Assembly: GCA_002245855.1 (NCBI GenBank)
Contig: NOUX01000009.1
Span: 1 to 64,000, forward strand
Source of the DNA: Sphingobacterium cellulitidis
GTDB lineage: Bacteria > Bacteroidota > Bacteroidia > Sphingobacteriales > Sphingobacteriaceae
Reading direction: 5' to 3'
DNA length: 64,000 bases
Below, piece after piece: positions 16,321 through 26,260 of the stretch. A program made the translations under genes and the position numbers. The notes beneath the pieces were generated by a model. It saw only the letters and a list, made by a program, of their open reading frames with translations, did not search any database and was not told the DNA's origin. The first letter of the stretch is position 1. The number at the start of each line of letters is the position of its first letter.

Positions 16321-16332
16321 ATGAATTGATTC

Positions 16333-16377
16333 ATCCAACAAAAAAGCAGCAATTTTATTGCTGCTTTTTTGTTGGAT
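16333..16377. terminator. bidirectional terminator, 21-bp perfect stem
   Basis: 16333-16353 pairs perfectly with 16357-16377 around TTT. The stem contains GCAGCAAT and an A6/T6 tract, so it can serve both convergent genes. Confidence 0.85.
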
Positions 16378-16390
16378 ATCATCTTACAGA

Positions 16391-17224
16391 TTAGGTCTTC
16401 ACTCTCAAATTAAAGAGGATCGCAAGCATAATCAACCCAATTCCAAACAGTGCATACATATTATAGGATTCTTCAAAGAAAAAGAAACCAATGCCTAAGG
16501 CATAAACGACTCCTAGATAAGTCAAGCTAGAAACCTTAGAAAGGTTAGCAGTTTGGTAGGATAGGGTCATATAATATTGTGCGCATTGAGTTAAAATACC
16601 AACGAACAAAAGATAGATCCAATCGATTCCCTGAGGCATTTGCCAATTAAAAATAGTATAAATTCCTGCAAATGGAATGGTGATCAATGGGAAGTAAAAT
16701 ATAATCACCAATGGATGTTCGCTGGTTTTTATCTTAGCTATAATGTTATAGGCAAATGCAGCAAATAGAGCTGACAATAAGCCAATCATTAGGTCGAGAT
16801 TCGAGATCCTTGTGTCGAAACCTTTCATCATTAATACACCGGCTATTGCCATTCCAAAGAAAAGAAATTGGATGGGTTTAACTTTTTGTTTCACCATAAA
16901 GATTCCCAATATGGTTGTAAAAAGAGGGGCGGTATAATTAATAGTAACTGCGGAGGCCAAGGGAATATTTTGCAGGGTATAAAAAGAACCAACGAGTCCA
17001 AGGCAACCTGCTATACCTCGCGCAATCAGGAGTTTTTTATTGTTTCCTAGAACTGGGATGTTTTGTTTTTTCAGGATGATGTAGGAAGCGATGAGACTGA
17101 CGATGGATCTGAACAGAACCACTTCCATGGTTGGTAAATGAGATACCAATTTGACACTGATATTCATTAGGGCAAAAAAGAAGCCCGCCAATAACATGTA
17201 TTGGATGCTCTTTTTATCTTCCAC
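16391..17224 (-). CDS. EamA/DMT-family transporter
   Basis: 277 aa with about ten membrane helices in two EamA repeats (about 5-135 and 145-275). Start is a GTG overlapping the upstream gene's TAG (TAGTG), indicating coupling; an internal ATG at codon 9 is the alternative. Family members export amino acids, metabolites or drugs; the substrate here is unknown. Last gene of a three-gene minus-strand operon with YihY and an acyl-CoA ligase. Confidence 0.85.
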   Translation of the reverse strand: MEDKKSIQYMLLAGFFFALMNISVKLVSHLPTMEVVLFRSIVSLIASYIILKKQNIPVLGNNKKLLIARGIAGCLGLVGSFYTLQNIPLASAVTINYTAPLFTTILGIFMVKQKVKPIQFLFFGMAIAGVLMMKGFDTRISNLDLMIGLLSALFAAFAYNIIAKIKTSEHPLVIIFYFPLITIPFAGIYTIFNWQMPQGIDWIYLLFVGILTQCAQYYMTLSYQTANLSKVSSLTYLGVVYALGIGFFFFEESYNMYALFGIGLIMLAILFNLRVKT

Positions 17225-18207
17225 TATTGTACGGGGTCGCTATGTTTTTTTACAACTTCACGGATACCAGTTTCAGGGTCAATTTCTAATTCAGTTTGTT
17301 TGACTAAAACGGCGAATGAGGCAGGTTGAATTCCCTTCCCGTATTTGATGGCATATTCTTTCGTAAACTCGGCTCCAAAATAAAGAATGGCAGAAGAATA
17401 GTAAACCCATGCTAACAAGATAATGATTGATCCTGCGGCACCATAGGATGTTGCCGTGATGTTTTGGGACAGGTAGATGGAAATAAGATACTTACCTAAC
17501 ATGAACAGCAATGCAGTAAATAAAGAACCACCTAGGATATCTTTGAACCTTACTTTGGCATCTGGTAGGAAAGCATAAATAATTCCAAATAGAGAAGAGA
17601 TGACCAAGAAAGTAATTGCGGTATTCACCCAATCAATCAAACTAATATCCCAGTTATCCATGAATTGATTAAAGTAATTGGTCATAACACCAATTAAACT
17701 CGATATAATTAGGGAGGCCATTAATAGGAATACTAGGCCCAAAATCATGGAGAAGGAAATTAATCTGTTGATAATGATTTTCAACCAACCTTTTTTAGGT
17801 TTTGGTTTCACCTTCCAAATAGAATTTATAGAATTTTGAATATCAACAAAGATTGTTGTTGAAGTAAACATTAGGGTAGCCGCACCGACAATAATCCCAA
17901 TATTAGAGCGGCTATCTAAGGAAAGGTTATGAACAGTAGATTCCAACATGGAGGCAATTTCTTTACCAAATATTTGGTTTAGTTCATCGATTACCTGATC
18001 TCTGGCCCCTTCACTTCCATCCAATGCACTACCATAGAAGAAACCGAGTGTCCATGTTAGTATTAATAAAAGTGGACCAATGGAAAAGACAGTGTAATAG
18101 GCTAATGAAGCGCTTAGCTTCATACAATTATCATCGACAAAAGCAGTGCCTGCATTTATTAATAAATGCCAGAAGTCCTTTATTTTGGTCCAAATTATTT
18201 TTAGCAT
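17224..18207 (-). CDS. YihY/BrkB family inner-membrane protein
   Basis: 327 aa with six hydrophobic segments and the family signature near the N-terminus (KLSASLAYYTVFSIGPLLLI), followed by NSIWKVKPKPKKGW and AAGSIIILLAWVYYSSAILYFGAEFTKEYA. Once annotated as RNase BN, a function since dropped; the family's real role is unclear, with links to transport or envelope. It overlaps the next gene by one base and lies 9 nt after the acyl-CoA ligase gene. Confidence 0.9.
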   Translation of the reverse strand: MLKIIWTKIKDFWHLLINAGTAFVDDNCMKLSASLAYYTVFSIGPLLLILTWTLGFFYGSALDGSEGARDQVIDELNQIFGKEIASMLESTVHNLSLDSRSNIGIIVGAATLMFTSTTIFVDIQNSINSIWKVKPKPKKGWLKIIINRLISFSMILGLVFLLMASLIISSLIGVMTNYFNQFMDNWDISLIDWVNTAITFLVISSLFGIIYAFLPDAKVRFKDILGGSLFTALLFMLGKYLISIYLSQNITATSYGAAGSIIILLAWVYYSSAILYFGAEFTKEYAIKYGKGIQPASFAVLVKQTELEIDPETGIREVVKKHSDPVQ

Positions 18208-18216
18208 AGAATATCC

Positions 18217-19977
18217 TTATTCAGAATAGATTGATTTTATGATCTCTTCATTTTTTTGGAGGATTACTTTTCGTTTAAGGCTTAGTTTCGGAGTCAACTC
18301 ACCAGCATCGATGGTCCATTCTTTCGGTAGTAACTTAAACTTTTTAACCTGCTCCCAGTGGCCAAAGTTAGCCATTGATTGTGAGATTATTTGATCATAC
18401 TTGGATAAAATATCTTCGTTTTTGATTAAATCTTCTTTGGAAGAATAACTGATTCCTTTATGATTGGCGTATTTTTCAAGTTCTTCATAAGCCGGAACAA
18501 TTAATGCAGCGGGGAATCTTTGATTTTCACCAATGACCATAACCTGAGCAATTAATGTAGATTCCATCAATTTATTCTCAATAACCTGTGGGGCAACATA
18601 TTTACCTCCTGCTGTTTTAAACATTTCTTTTTTACGGTCAGTGATTTTCAAGAAACCATCTGGAGTAATTTCGCCAATGTCGCCAGTATGCAAATAGCCG
18701 TCTTCGGTAAATGCTTCTTTCGTAGCTTCCTCATTGTGGTAATAACCTGTGGTTACACTAGGACCTTTTACAAGGATTTCACCATCTTTTGCAATCTTAA
18801 CATCTAAATTGTCTAAGACACGACCTACCGTTCCGAATTTTACATCTTCATCTTTCCAGGAATTTACAGCGATTACTGGTGAAGTTTCAGTCAGACCGTA
18901 TCCTTCCAATACTTTTATTCCAGCAGCCCAGAACACACGTGCAAGTCTTTCTTGAAGTGCAGCCCCTCCAGAAATAATAAGTTTGATATTACCCCCTAAA
19001 GCCTCTTTCCATTTGGAGAAGATTAATTTTCTGGCAATACCTAATTGGAAATTATAGAAGGCAGAATTCTTTTTTGGTTCTTGATAGCGCAAACCTAAGT
19101 TTAAAGCCCAAAAGAATAAGGATTTTTTTATTCCTGTCAGGTTTTTACCTTTTTCAACCACTTTATCATAGACCTTTTCCAATACCCGAGGTACTGTTGT
19201 AAATAAGTCGGGTTTTACATCATTGATGTCAACAACAATATTGTCTAGATTTTCAGCGTAATATATCTGTACACCTCTGGACAGGTAAAGATAAACGACC
19301 ATCCGCTCGAAAATATGACATAAAGGTAAAAAGCTTAATGCCTTTTTAAATTCTTCGGTTACAAGGTGGTTTGAAGCTTCAACATTTGAAATAATATTGT
19401 GATGGGAAAGAAATACGCCTTTCGGTTTACCTGTAGTTCCTGAAGTATAGATTAGGGTTAATAAATCCTCAGGCTGAATTGCATCACGATAGGGTTGCAA
19501 ATCTTGTTCGTTTTGTTTTCCAAGTTCAATTACTTCTTGATAGTTTTTTCTACCTTCAATTTCGTCGAAGGTGAAAACTTCTAATTCAAGGTTATTTTCT
19601 TTTAACGCTAAATCCGCTTTTTTTGCAAGGTCTTCATTGCTTACGAACAGGAGTTTAGCTCCGGCATCATTTAGAATGAAGATCAAGTCTTGATTAGACA
19701 GGGTAGGATATAGAGGTACCGTAGCCACTCCTAATTGGTTACAAGCGAAGTCAATAAAGTTCCATTCAGGGCGGTTTCCTGACATCAAAGCGATACGGTC
19801 ACCCTTTTGGATTCCCTTTGCCAATAAACCTTTACTGATGTTATCGATGATTTCTACGAACTCTTTGGTTGAATAGGTTTTCCAGCCATTTTTTGCACGA
19901 CCGGCCACCATAATCTCTTTAGCAAATTCTTTTTGGTAATTGCTGATTAAGTCAATTAATCTTTTATAATTGTTCAT
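18217..19977 (-). CDS. long-chain fatty-acid-CoA ligase (AMP-binding)
   Basis: 586 aa. The ANL-family P-loop TLIYTSGTTGKPKGVFLSH (about 172-190), GYGLTETSP (about 352-360), YLHTGDIGEI and the hinge TDRKKEMFKTAGGKYVAP are all present. It activates fatty acids to acyl-CoA through an acyl-AMP. First gene of the operon with the YihY and EamA proteins, which hints at a membrane-lipid context. No signal peptide; probably membrane-associated in the cytosol. Confidence 0.92.
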   Translation of the reverse strand: MNNYKRLIDLISNYQKEFAKEIMVAGRAKNGWKTYSTKEFVEIIDNISKGLLAKGIQKGDRIALMSGNRPEWNFIDFACNQLGVATVPLYPTLSNQDLIFILNDAGAKLLFVSNEDLAKKADLALKENNLELEVFTFDEIEGRKNYQEVIELGKQNEQDLQPYRDAIQPEDLLTLIYTSGTTGKPKGVFLSHHNIISNVEASNHLVTEEFKKALSFLPLCHIFERMVVYLYLSRGVQIYYAENLDNIVVDINDVKPDLFTTVPRVLEKVYDKVVEKGKNLTGIKKSLFFWALNLGLRYQEPKKNSAFYNFQLGIARKLIFSKWKEALGGNIKLIISGGAALQERLARVFWAAGIKVLEGYGLTETSPVIAVNSWKDEDVKFGTVGRVLDNLDVKIAKDGEILVKGPSVTTGYYHNEEATKEAFTEDGYLHTGDIGEITPDGFLKITDRKKEMFKTAGGKYVAPQVIENKLMESTLIAQVMVIGENQRFPAALIVPAYEELEKYANHKGISYSSKEDLIKNEDILSKYDQIISQSMANFGHWEQVKKFKLLPKEWTIDAGELTPKLSLKRKVILQKNEEIIKSIYSE

Positions 19978-20128
19978 AAGTTTTTCTCCCCTTAAAAATA
20001 CAAAAATTGGTTATACATATTGTAGGTATTGACTAATATATAATTTTTTAAAGAAAAACTATGCTTGCAGAATAATTTTTGACTTTAGTTATACCGAAAA
20101 TCGGTTTTAACCGTTAAAAAATAAATAG

Positions 20129-20136
20129 TACTTTTG
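20129..20136 (+). promoter_or_regulatory. -7 element TACTTTTG for the outer-membrane protein
   Basis: TAnnTTTG 13 nt before the ATG at 20150. A TTTT at 20105-20108, 20 bp upstream, may stand in for the -33 TTTG. Confidence 0.5.
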
Positions 20137-20149
20137 AAGGAATAGAAAT

Positions 20150-20662
20150 ATGTTTTTAATGAAAAAAATCTTACAATTATCATTTGTTTTCATCGCATTT
20201 ATTGCATCTACAAATTTTGCTCACGCCCAATTACCATCGCAACATGCGATTGGTGCTCGATTTGGTTCTGCAACAGGATTAACTTATCGTTATACGATGA
20301 ATCCAAATAAGGCTCTAGAAGGAATTTTGAGTATTCAAAGTAATTCGGAATATAGCAGATTTAGATTGGTTGGATTATATGAGAACCATTTACCATTATA
20401 CAATGATTTTTCATGGTTTTGGGGTTTTGGTGGTTCCGTAGGATCTTACTCTGGTAAAGCCTATACGAATAAAGAAGGCCAGCGTTTTGATAAATATTCA
20501 GAGATGGCATTAAGTATCGATGGTATTGTTGGGGTTGAATATAAAATTCCTCAAGCACCATTGGCCTTATCCCTAGATATCAAACCTTATTTCGACTTTT
20601 TACAAGAAAGTGGATTTAGAATATGGGACGGTGTCGGATTTTCTATCCGTTACACGTTTTAA
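20150..20662 (+). CDS. small outer-membrane beta-barrel protein
   Basis: 170 aa with a signal peptide (MKKILQLSFVFIAFIASTNFAHA, cut after about residue 26 counted from the first Met) and alternating aromatic/hydrophobic strands ending in IRYTF, the terminal-aromatic pattern of outer-membrane barrels. AIGARFGSATGLTYRY near the start is typical of the porin-like barrels of Bacteroidota. A second in-frame ATG at 20159 could be the real start. Function unknown. Confidence 0.75.
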   Translation: MFLMKKILQLSFVFIAFIASTNFAHAQLPSQHAIGARFGSATGLTYRYTMNPNKALEGILSIQSNSEYSRFRLVGLYENHLPLYNDFSWFWGFGGSVGSYSGKAYTNKEGQRFDKYSEMALSIDGIVGVEYKIPQAPLALSLDIKPYFDFLQESGFRIWDGVGFSIRYTF

Positions 20663-20670
20663 AAATATAA

Positions 20671-20703
20671 ACACCTTGCAGTAAAATGCAAGGTGTTTTT
20701 TTT
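20671..20703 (+). terminator. terminator after the barrel protein gene
   Basis: ACACCTTGCA and TGCAAGGTGT (10 bp, 6-nt loop) followed by a run of eight Ts. Confidence 0.88.
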
Positions 20704-20718
20704 ATTGGACATTTTGTA

Positions 20719-21429
20719 TTAATTGACTGCCTTTTCGGTGTCAATGGTATTGTGTTCTCTGTAGATTTTCTCGCCAATTACGCCGTCATCACCTAAAGCA
20801 CGGCCTTTGATCAACCAGGAGATTCCAAACATCCATAAAGCCAAGGCCTCAAAGACGAGAGTAGAATAAGGGAATAATTTCAAGGGTACCAATACGACAC
20901 AAATAATAATGGCGTAGCCACAGAACCTATAAATCTTATTTTCATTAAACATGCTTACAGGAATGTCGGTGTTTTTTTGCTGTCCGATGGTGAAAACATT
21001 AATGGATAATAAGGCAAAAATTAGAAATAAGACCCCTGCAAAAGCATAATGTAACCAGGTCAGGCTAAAGTTTATCAGGGTACATTTAAGGCAAGAATCC
21101 GAAATGGGATCGGTCGGGATAAATGCTACCCCAAAGGCCATCATTCCAGCAATATTGGTTAGTAGGTTGTCGTTTTTTAAAATAGATTTATTTCCGTTTC
21201 CTTTGTAACAAATCAAGAAAAGACCTACTGCACATAAAGTGCCTGTAAAGATCTCTCGGAGATTGGTATAATAATAATGACTGATGGAAGGTTGGATTTT
21301 GGTTGTGAAGAACTTGATTAAAGAAAGCAAAACAAGAATCGTTGGTAAGAAAATACCTAGATAACCTATGGCTCGCCGAAGACGGCGATATGCATACAAG
21401 TTATGGTTTTGAATGGGTTTAATTTGCAT
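20719..21429 (-). CDS. uncharacterised polytopic membrane protein
   Basis: 236 aa with six probable membrane helices. Not recognised with certainty. Visible points: SHYYYTNLREIFTGTLCAVGLF, GVAFIPTDP followed by a Cys pair SDSCLKC, and a basic C-terminal tail. The YYYTNLREIF/GNGN pattern recalls DUF998-like membrane proteins, but this is weak. It stands alone on the minus strand between a barrel protein and an M61 peptidase. No function proposed. Confidence 0.6.
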   Translation of the reverse strand: MQIKPIQNHNLYAYRRLRRAIGYLGIFLPTILVLLSLIKFFTTKIQPSISHYYYTNLREIFTGTLCAVGLFLICYKGNGNKSILKNDNLLTNIAGMMAFGVAFIPTDPISDSCLKCTLINFSLTWLHYAFAGVLFLIFALLSINVFTIGQQKNTDIPVSMFNENKIYRFCGYAIIICVVLVPLKLFPYSTLVFEALALWMFGISWLIKGRALGDDGVIGEKIYREHNTIDTEKAVN

Positions 21430-21571
21430 GGTATCAATTGGTTAAGTTTGTAGGTATAGAACGTAGATTCAAACTAATTATGTTTTGATTGTACATTAAA
21501 TTTAAAGAAATACCTAAAAACTGGTATCGAAAATGAGTAAAGCTATACTTTGGCTGAGTAAAGCATAAAAA

Positions 21572-21599
21572 AACAGCATCATATTGATATGATGCTGTT
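21572..21599 (-). terminator. terminator of the M61 peptidase gene
   Basis: AACAGCATCATAT and ATATGATGCTGTT form a perfect 13-bp stem with a TG loop; on the minus strand a T run follows. Confidence 0.88.
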
Positions 21600-21617
21600 C
21601 TAAAAATTATTTTTTCA

Positions 21618-23354
21618 TTACAAGGATAGCCAGATATTTCCAAGCTCTCTTTGTTCCTTAGTGCTCTCTTCTTTTCTTTCAATGATATAAGAAACTTTTT
21701 CGCTGGCTTTCAGGCTGATGTTGATTTCCCGCATTAATCCATCTCTAGCAACAAGAATACGAAGATTATCGCCAAGGCTACTGTTTAGAACGGCTTGGTC
21801 TAATTCTCTTCCTTGAGGATCAAGTCTGTTGCCATTGACAGCAACAATCTCATCGTCTACGTTTAATCCGTCATTCCAAGCTGCAGAATTTCTATCTACA
21901 TTTTTGATCATCGTTCTTCCATCCTGATGAGAAACCTTGATTCCAATACTTGGAGTTTGGTTATTTTGATTTATATCGTAAAATTGATATCCAACTAAAT
22001 TGAAATAAGCATTATAATCAATTTCTTCAGTGCTATAAACCGCTTCGAAGATTTCAGTCAACGGAACTCCAGCGATTTCCTCTGCTAAATCTTGAAACTC
22101 TTTTTCAGTAATGCCGCGATTTTCAATTAGGTAATATTTATCATAAGCCGCCTTAAGGACATTATCTAATCTCTTATTTCCGTTTGTTTTGGCAATGATA
22201 TAGATGTCAATCATGGTTGCTAACATGGCTCCCTTGTTATAATAGGAGATGCTCACATTTGCAGAGTTTTCATCTGGTCTATATTGTTTGATCCAGGTGT
22301 CAAAACTCGAGAGTCCTACGGATTGGATTTTATGTCCAGGTCGGTTTAATACCAGGTTAAACTCGGATACCAATTCATTCAGATACTCTTGTTCATCCCT
22401 GAAGCCACAACGTCTCGTGATTAAATTATCGTAATAAGCTGTGAACCCTTCAAAAATCCACAATAGAGGGGTGTAGTTTTCCTCATCATAATTAAAAGGG
22501 CCCAGGTTTGCAGGTCTTAAGCGCTTGACATTCCACAGGTGAAAATACTCATGAGCAACAAGGCTTAGGAAATTGTTATAAGTAATCTTATTGTTGTATG
22601 CAGATCTTGAAGCAGCTAGGACAGTTGAATTTAAATGCTCTAAACCACCATGAGAACTTAGATAGTTATGGGTAATAAAGACATATTTATCATTTGGGTT
22701 AGAGCCCCAAATAGAAGTCTCTACTTCAACAATTTTTGTAATATCCGCAGAAAGTCTATCCTTATCGTAAGATGCGGTACCTACCATTGCAAATTCATGC
22801 GGAATACCTGCGGCATTGAAAGTCCATACATCCTGGTTTCCAATTTCCAAAGGAGAATCAAAAAGGATATCAAAGTTGTCCGCAAAAAACAAATTGATTT
22901 TTCCTTCTACCAATTCCAATCCTGTTGAGATTTTACTCCAGTAATCAGGAAGATTAACTTTTACGGTAGAGGTATGGTCTAAATAACCGTCGATATAAAG
23001 AAAAGTTCCGGCAGGGCTAATAAAGGCATGTTGATCATCGACAAAATTAGTGCGGACAGAACGTTCAAAACTATATACCCGATAAGAAACTTTGACCTGT
23101 GCTCCATAGGAGTGAAGTCTCCAGGTGTTTTTATTTGTTTTTTGAAGAGGGATTAACTTGCCATTTGCGTCTTCAGCTTTAATCTGTTCGATGTTTTTTG
23201 CAAACTCACGGATTAAATAAGAACCTGGTGTCCACACGGGCATTTTTAGGTCAAGGAAATCTTGACTAAAGCCATCAATAATCATTTGGACTTCGACATA
23301 GTGAGCCTGGGGCTCAATAAATGACAACTGGAATTGTATACTGCTATTACTCAT
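21618..23354 (-). CDS. M61 family metallopeptidase with PDZ domain
   Basis: 578 aa. An N-terminal beta domain (about 1-180) is followed by a thermolysin-like catalytic domain with zinc motif HEYFH (His268, Glu269, His272) and the downstream Glu in WIFEGFTAYY, then a PDZ domain (about 470-560, with AAWNDGLNVDDEIVAVNG). This is the layout of glycyl aminopeptidases of family M61. No signal peptide is visible, so it is probably cytosolic. It is 40 nt downstream of folA's stop region but has its own terminator and probably its own promoter. Confidence 0.92.
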   Translation of the reverse strand: MSNSSIQFQLSFIEPQAHYVEVQMIIDGFSQDFLDLKMPVWTPGSYLIREFAKNIEQIKAEDANGKLIPLQKTNKNTWRLHSYGAQVKVSYRVYSFERSVRTNFVDDQHAFISPAGTFLYIDGYLDHTSTVKVNLPDYWSKISTGLELVEGKINLFFADNFDILFDSPLEIGNQDVWTFNAAGIPHEFAMVGTASYDKDRLSADITKIVEVETSIWGSNPNDKYVFITHNYLSSHGGLEHLNSTVLAASRSAYNNKITYNNFLSLVAHEYFHLWNVKRLRPANLGPFNYDEENYTPLLWIFEGFTAYYDNLITRRCGFRDEQEYLNELVSEFNLVLNRPGHKIQSVGLSSFDTWIKQYRPDENSANVSISYYNKGAMLATMIDIYIIAKTNGNKRLDNVLKAAYDKYYLIENRGITEKEFQDLAEEIAGVPLTEIFEAVYSTEEIDYNAYFNLVGYQFYDINQNNQTPSIGIKVSHQDGRTMIKNVDRNSAAWNDGLNVDDEIVAVNGNRLDPQGRELDQAVLNSSLGDNLRILVARDGLMREINISLKASEKVSYIIERKEESTKEQRELGNIWLSL

Positions 23355-23368
23355 AATTTAATAACGTA

Positions 23369-23396
23369 AAAAGGGAAACCAAGTTTGGTCTCCCTT
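23369..23396 (-). terminator. terminator of the thyA-folA operon
   Basis: On the minus strand AAGGGAGACCAA and TTGGTTTCCCTT pair with one mismatch and run into TTTTT. It overlaps the folA stop codon. Confidence 0.7.
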
Positions 23397-23892
23397 ATTT
23401 TCTTTTATATACTTCAAATGTATAATCAAACTTGTGTTTTTCGTCTTTTTTATGTGGGTCTTGACTCATTAATTCCCATTCATTTGCTGGTAATTCGGGG
23501 AAGAATGCATCGGCATCAGAAATTGTCGTATGCACTCTCGTTAGGAGTACTTCATCAGCAAGAGGTAGTGATTGTTTATAGATTTCCGCCCCACCGATGA
23601 TAAAGATTTCATTTTCATCTCGGCAATAATTCATTACGGCTTGGACGCTATTGGCAACATCTACTTCATCAGCTTTAAAGTTAGCTTGTCTGCTGATTAC
23701 GATGTTTCTTCTTCCAGGCAATGCTTTTCCGATGGATTCAAAAGTTTTTCGGCCCATGATAATGGAGTGGTCCATTGTTTTGGATTTGAAGTATTTGAAA
23801 TCATTGGGTAAATGCCAAGGCATTTGGTTTCCTTTTCCGATAGCATTATTTTCGGCTGCCGCCACAATCAATGTAACTTTAGGATAACTCAT
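23395..23892 (-). CDS. folA: dihydrofolate reductase
   Basis: 165 aa, full length. Active-site segments are clear: IVAAAENNAIGKGNQMPWHLPNDFKYFK (NADPH/folate site, Asp in PNDF), IMGRKTFESIGKALPGRRNIVIS and FIIGGAEIYKQ. It reduces dihydrofolate to tetrahydrofolate, regenerating the cofactor oxidised by the thymidylate synthase encoded 17 nt upstream in the same operon. Confidence 0.97.
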   Translation of the reverse strand: MSYPKVTLIVAAAENNAIGKGNQMPWHLPNDFKYFKSKTMDHSIIMGRKTFESIGKALPGRRNIVISRQANFKADEVDVANSVQAVMNYCRDENEIFIIGGAEIYKQSLPLADEVLLTRVHTTISDADAFFPELPANEWELMSQDPHKKDEKHKFDYTFEVYKRK

Positions 23893-23909
23893 TTACGGTA
23901 TTTGATTTA

Positions 23910-24731
23910 TTAAACAGCTACTGGAGCTTTAATATGAGGATGATGTTCGTAGTTTGTTAGTTCAAAGTCTTCAAACTTGAAGTCAAATATATTTTTTACT
24001 TCAGGATTGATAATCATTTGAGGAAGAGGTTTTGGGTCACGGGACAATTGCAATTCCGTTTGTTCAAAATGGTTGCTATAGATATGAGCGTCGCCCAAAG
24101 TATGTACAAATTCAGCGGCTTCCATATCACAAACTTGAGCTACCATCATGGTTAATAGCGCATAGGAAGCGATATTAAAAGGGACGCCTAAGAAAATATC
24201 AGCACTCCTTTGATATAATTGACATGAAAGTTGAGGTTTCATGATTCCTTTTTCTGGTTGAGCCGGTGCTACATAGAATTGGAAGAATGCATGACAAGGA
24301 GGAAGAGCCATATTTTCTATTTCGGCTACATTCCAAGCCGAGACGATAATCCGTCTAGAGTCAGGCGAGTTTTTAAGCTGATTAATGACTTGGGTAATTT
24401 GATCGATATGACGACCATCCGGGGTTGGCCAAGATCTCCATTGCGAACCATAAACAGGTCCAAGGTTTCCATTTTCATCTGCCCATTCATCCCAAATACT
24501 CACGCCATTTTCTTTCAGATATTGAATATTGGTTTCCCCTTTCAGGAACCAGATTAATTCATGGATAATGGAACGTAGGTGCAGTTTTTTAGTGGTTACT
24601 AAAGGAAATCCCTCTTTCAAATTAAAACGCATTTGATACCCGAATACACTTTTTGTTCCTGTTCCAGTTCGGTCTGTTTTTTCAACACCTGTAGTGTATA
24701 CATGTTCAAGTAAGTCTAAATATTGTTTCAT
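23910..24731 (-). CDS. thyA: thymidylate synthase
   Basis: 273 aa. Catalytic Cys146 is in [47 protein letters not shown] core and [12 protein letters not shown] are intact. It methylates dUMP to dTMP using methylene-tetrahydrofolate. First gene of the thyA-folA operon. A degenerate -7 element (TATCTTCG on the minus strand, 24766-24759) lies 28 nt upstream. Confidence 0.97.
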   Translation of the reverse strand: MKQYLDLLEHVYTTGVEKTDRTGTGTKSVFGYQMRFNLKEGFPLVTTKKLHLRSIIHELIWFLKGETNIQYLKENGVSIWDEWADENGNLGPVYGSQWRSWPTPDGRHIDQITQVINQLKNSPDSRRIIVSAWNVAEIENMALPPCHAFFQFYVAPAQPEKGIMKPQLSCQLYQRSADIFLGVPFNIASYALLTMMVAQVCDMEAAEFVHTLGDAHIYSNHFEQTELQLSRDPKPLPQMIINPEVKNIFDFKFEDFELTNYEHHPHIKAPVAV

Positions 24732-24910
24732 AGAAAATTTCCCTGATTTTATATCCTACGAAGATACCCATTTTTTTGATAAAGTATTTCGGATTTTGCT
24801 AGGGATTGAGAAAATCGTTTTCATAATACCTTCAGGTGCAGAAATGTGCAAATTAATCATCATTCAATTATCACAATTTTTATACAATTATCATTTTGGA
24901 TCATTTTATG

Positions 24911-24918
24911 TATTTTTG
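24911..24918 (+). promoter_or_regulatory. -7 element TATTTTTG before mtaB
   Basis: Fits TAnnTTTG and ends 9 nt before the ATG at 24928, implying a very short leader. It also argues against any start further upstream. Confidence 0.5.
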
Positions 24919-24927
24919 CAAAATATT

Positions 24928-26247
24928 ATGGGAAAAAAAGTTGCTTTCTATACATTGGGGTGTAAGCTGAATTTTTCAGAGACATCTTCCATTGGCCGGA
25001 TCTTTAAGGATGCGGGTTATGAAACTACGCCTTTCAACAGTGCGGCAGATGTTTATGTGATTAATACATGTTCAGTTACTGACCATGCGGATCGTAAATG
25101 TCGAAAGGTTGTGAAGGAAGCATTAAAGCATTCCCCTAATGCCTATATTACTATTGTTGGCTGTTACGCGCAATTGAAACCAAAGGAGATTTCCGAAATT
25201 CCGGGCGTTGATATGGTCTTGGGCGCGGCAGAAAAGTTCAATATCATTGAACATATTGATGATTTAACCAAAAATGAGAAGGCCATTGTTCACAATGCTC
25301 CAATTGATGAGACGAATCAATTTGTTTCAGCCTTTTCTATCGGAGACCGAACTCGTACATTTTTAAAAGTTCAGGATGGCTGTGATTATTCATGTACCTT
25401 CTGTACCATTCCATTGGCACGTGGTGCAAGTCGTTCTGGCAAGATTGAGGATATCGTTTTACAAGCGGAGGAGATTGCGGCATCTGGTGTTAAGGAAATC
25501 GTATTAACGGGGGTGAATATTGGTGATTATGGTGTTCGAGACGGTAAGCGTCAAGATCGCTTTGTAGATTTGGTAAAAGCGTTGGATGAAGTAGAGGGGA
25601 TTGATAGGATTAGGATTTCGAGTATTGAGCCTAATTTATTAACCAATGAGATTATTGAGTTTGTAGCACAATCTAAAAGATTTGTTCCGCATTTCCATAT
25701 GCCATTGCAGTCTGGGAATAACAAGGTCCTTGCACAGATGAGACGTCGCTATAAGCGAGAATTATATGCAGAACGAGTTGCGAAAATAAAATCATTAATG
25801 CCGAATTGCTGTATAGGTGTAGATGTCATTGTAGGTTTTCCGGGTGAGACTCGTGAAGATTTTATAGACACTTATAATTTCTTGAATGAAATGGATATTT
25901 CATATCTGCATGTGTTTACTTATTCGGAACGTGAAAATACCATTGCTGCTCAAATGGAAGGTGCTGTTCCAGGAGCACAGCGTAGCGATCGTAGTAAAAT
26001 GTTGCACATTCTATCTGAAAAGAAAAGAAGAGCATTTTATGAATCGCAATTAGGCTCTATTGATGAAGTTCTATTTGAAGGTGATATCAAAGACGGTTTT
26101 ATGCATGGATTCTCGAAAAACTATGTTAAAGTACGTACTCCTTATGATCCATTGTTAGTCAATGAAGTAGTTCCAGTCAAGTTTTTGACCATTTCAGAAA
26201 ATGGAGATGTGGATATTGAAGAGCTACCGGAAGTATTGGTTCATTAA
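24928..26247 (+). CDS. mtaB: tRNA t6A37 methylthiotransferase MtaB
   Basis: 439 aa from the ATG at 24928; the open frame extends 78 codons further upstream but that part lacks homology and overlaps thyA. The N-terminal UPF0004 domain carries Cys12 (TLGCKLN), Cys48 (NTCSVT) and Cys79 (VGCYAQ) for one [4Fe-4S] cluster; the radical SAM motif is Cys152/Cys156/Cys159 (CDYSCTFC). A TRAM-like RNA-binding tail is at about 375-435. It converts t6A to ms2t6A at position 37 of ANN-decoding tRNAs. Confidence 0.93.
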   Translation: MGKKVAFYTLGCKLNFSETSSIGRIFKDAGYETTPFNSAADVYVINTCSVTDHADRKCRKVVKEALKHSPNAYITIVGCYAQLKPKEISEIPGVDMVLGAAEKFNIIEHIDDLTKNEKAIVHNAPIDETNQFVSAFSIGDRTRTFLKVQDGCDYSCTFCTIPLARGASRSGKIEDIVLQAEEIAASGVKEIVLTGVNIGDYGVRDGKRQDRFVDLVKALDEVEGIDRIRISSIEPNLLTNEIIEFVAQSKRFVPHFHMPLQSGNNKVLAQMRRRYKRELYAERVAKIKSLMPNCCIGVDVIVGFPGETREDFIDTYNFLNEMDISYLHVFTYSERENTIAAQMEGAVPGAQRSDRSKMLHILSEKKRRAFYESQLGSIDEVLFEGDIKDGFMHGFSKNYVKVRTPYDPLLVNEVVPVKFLTISENGDVDIEELPEVLVH

Positions 26248-26260
26248 GAAATAAAAGATA

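Noticed and set aside
24694..24927. Upstream extension of mtaB
   Set aside because: It overlaps thyA on the other strand, precedes the -7 element and lacks homology to the MtaB N-terminus MGKKVAFYTLGCK.
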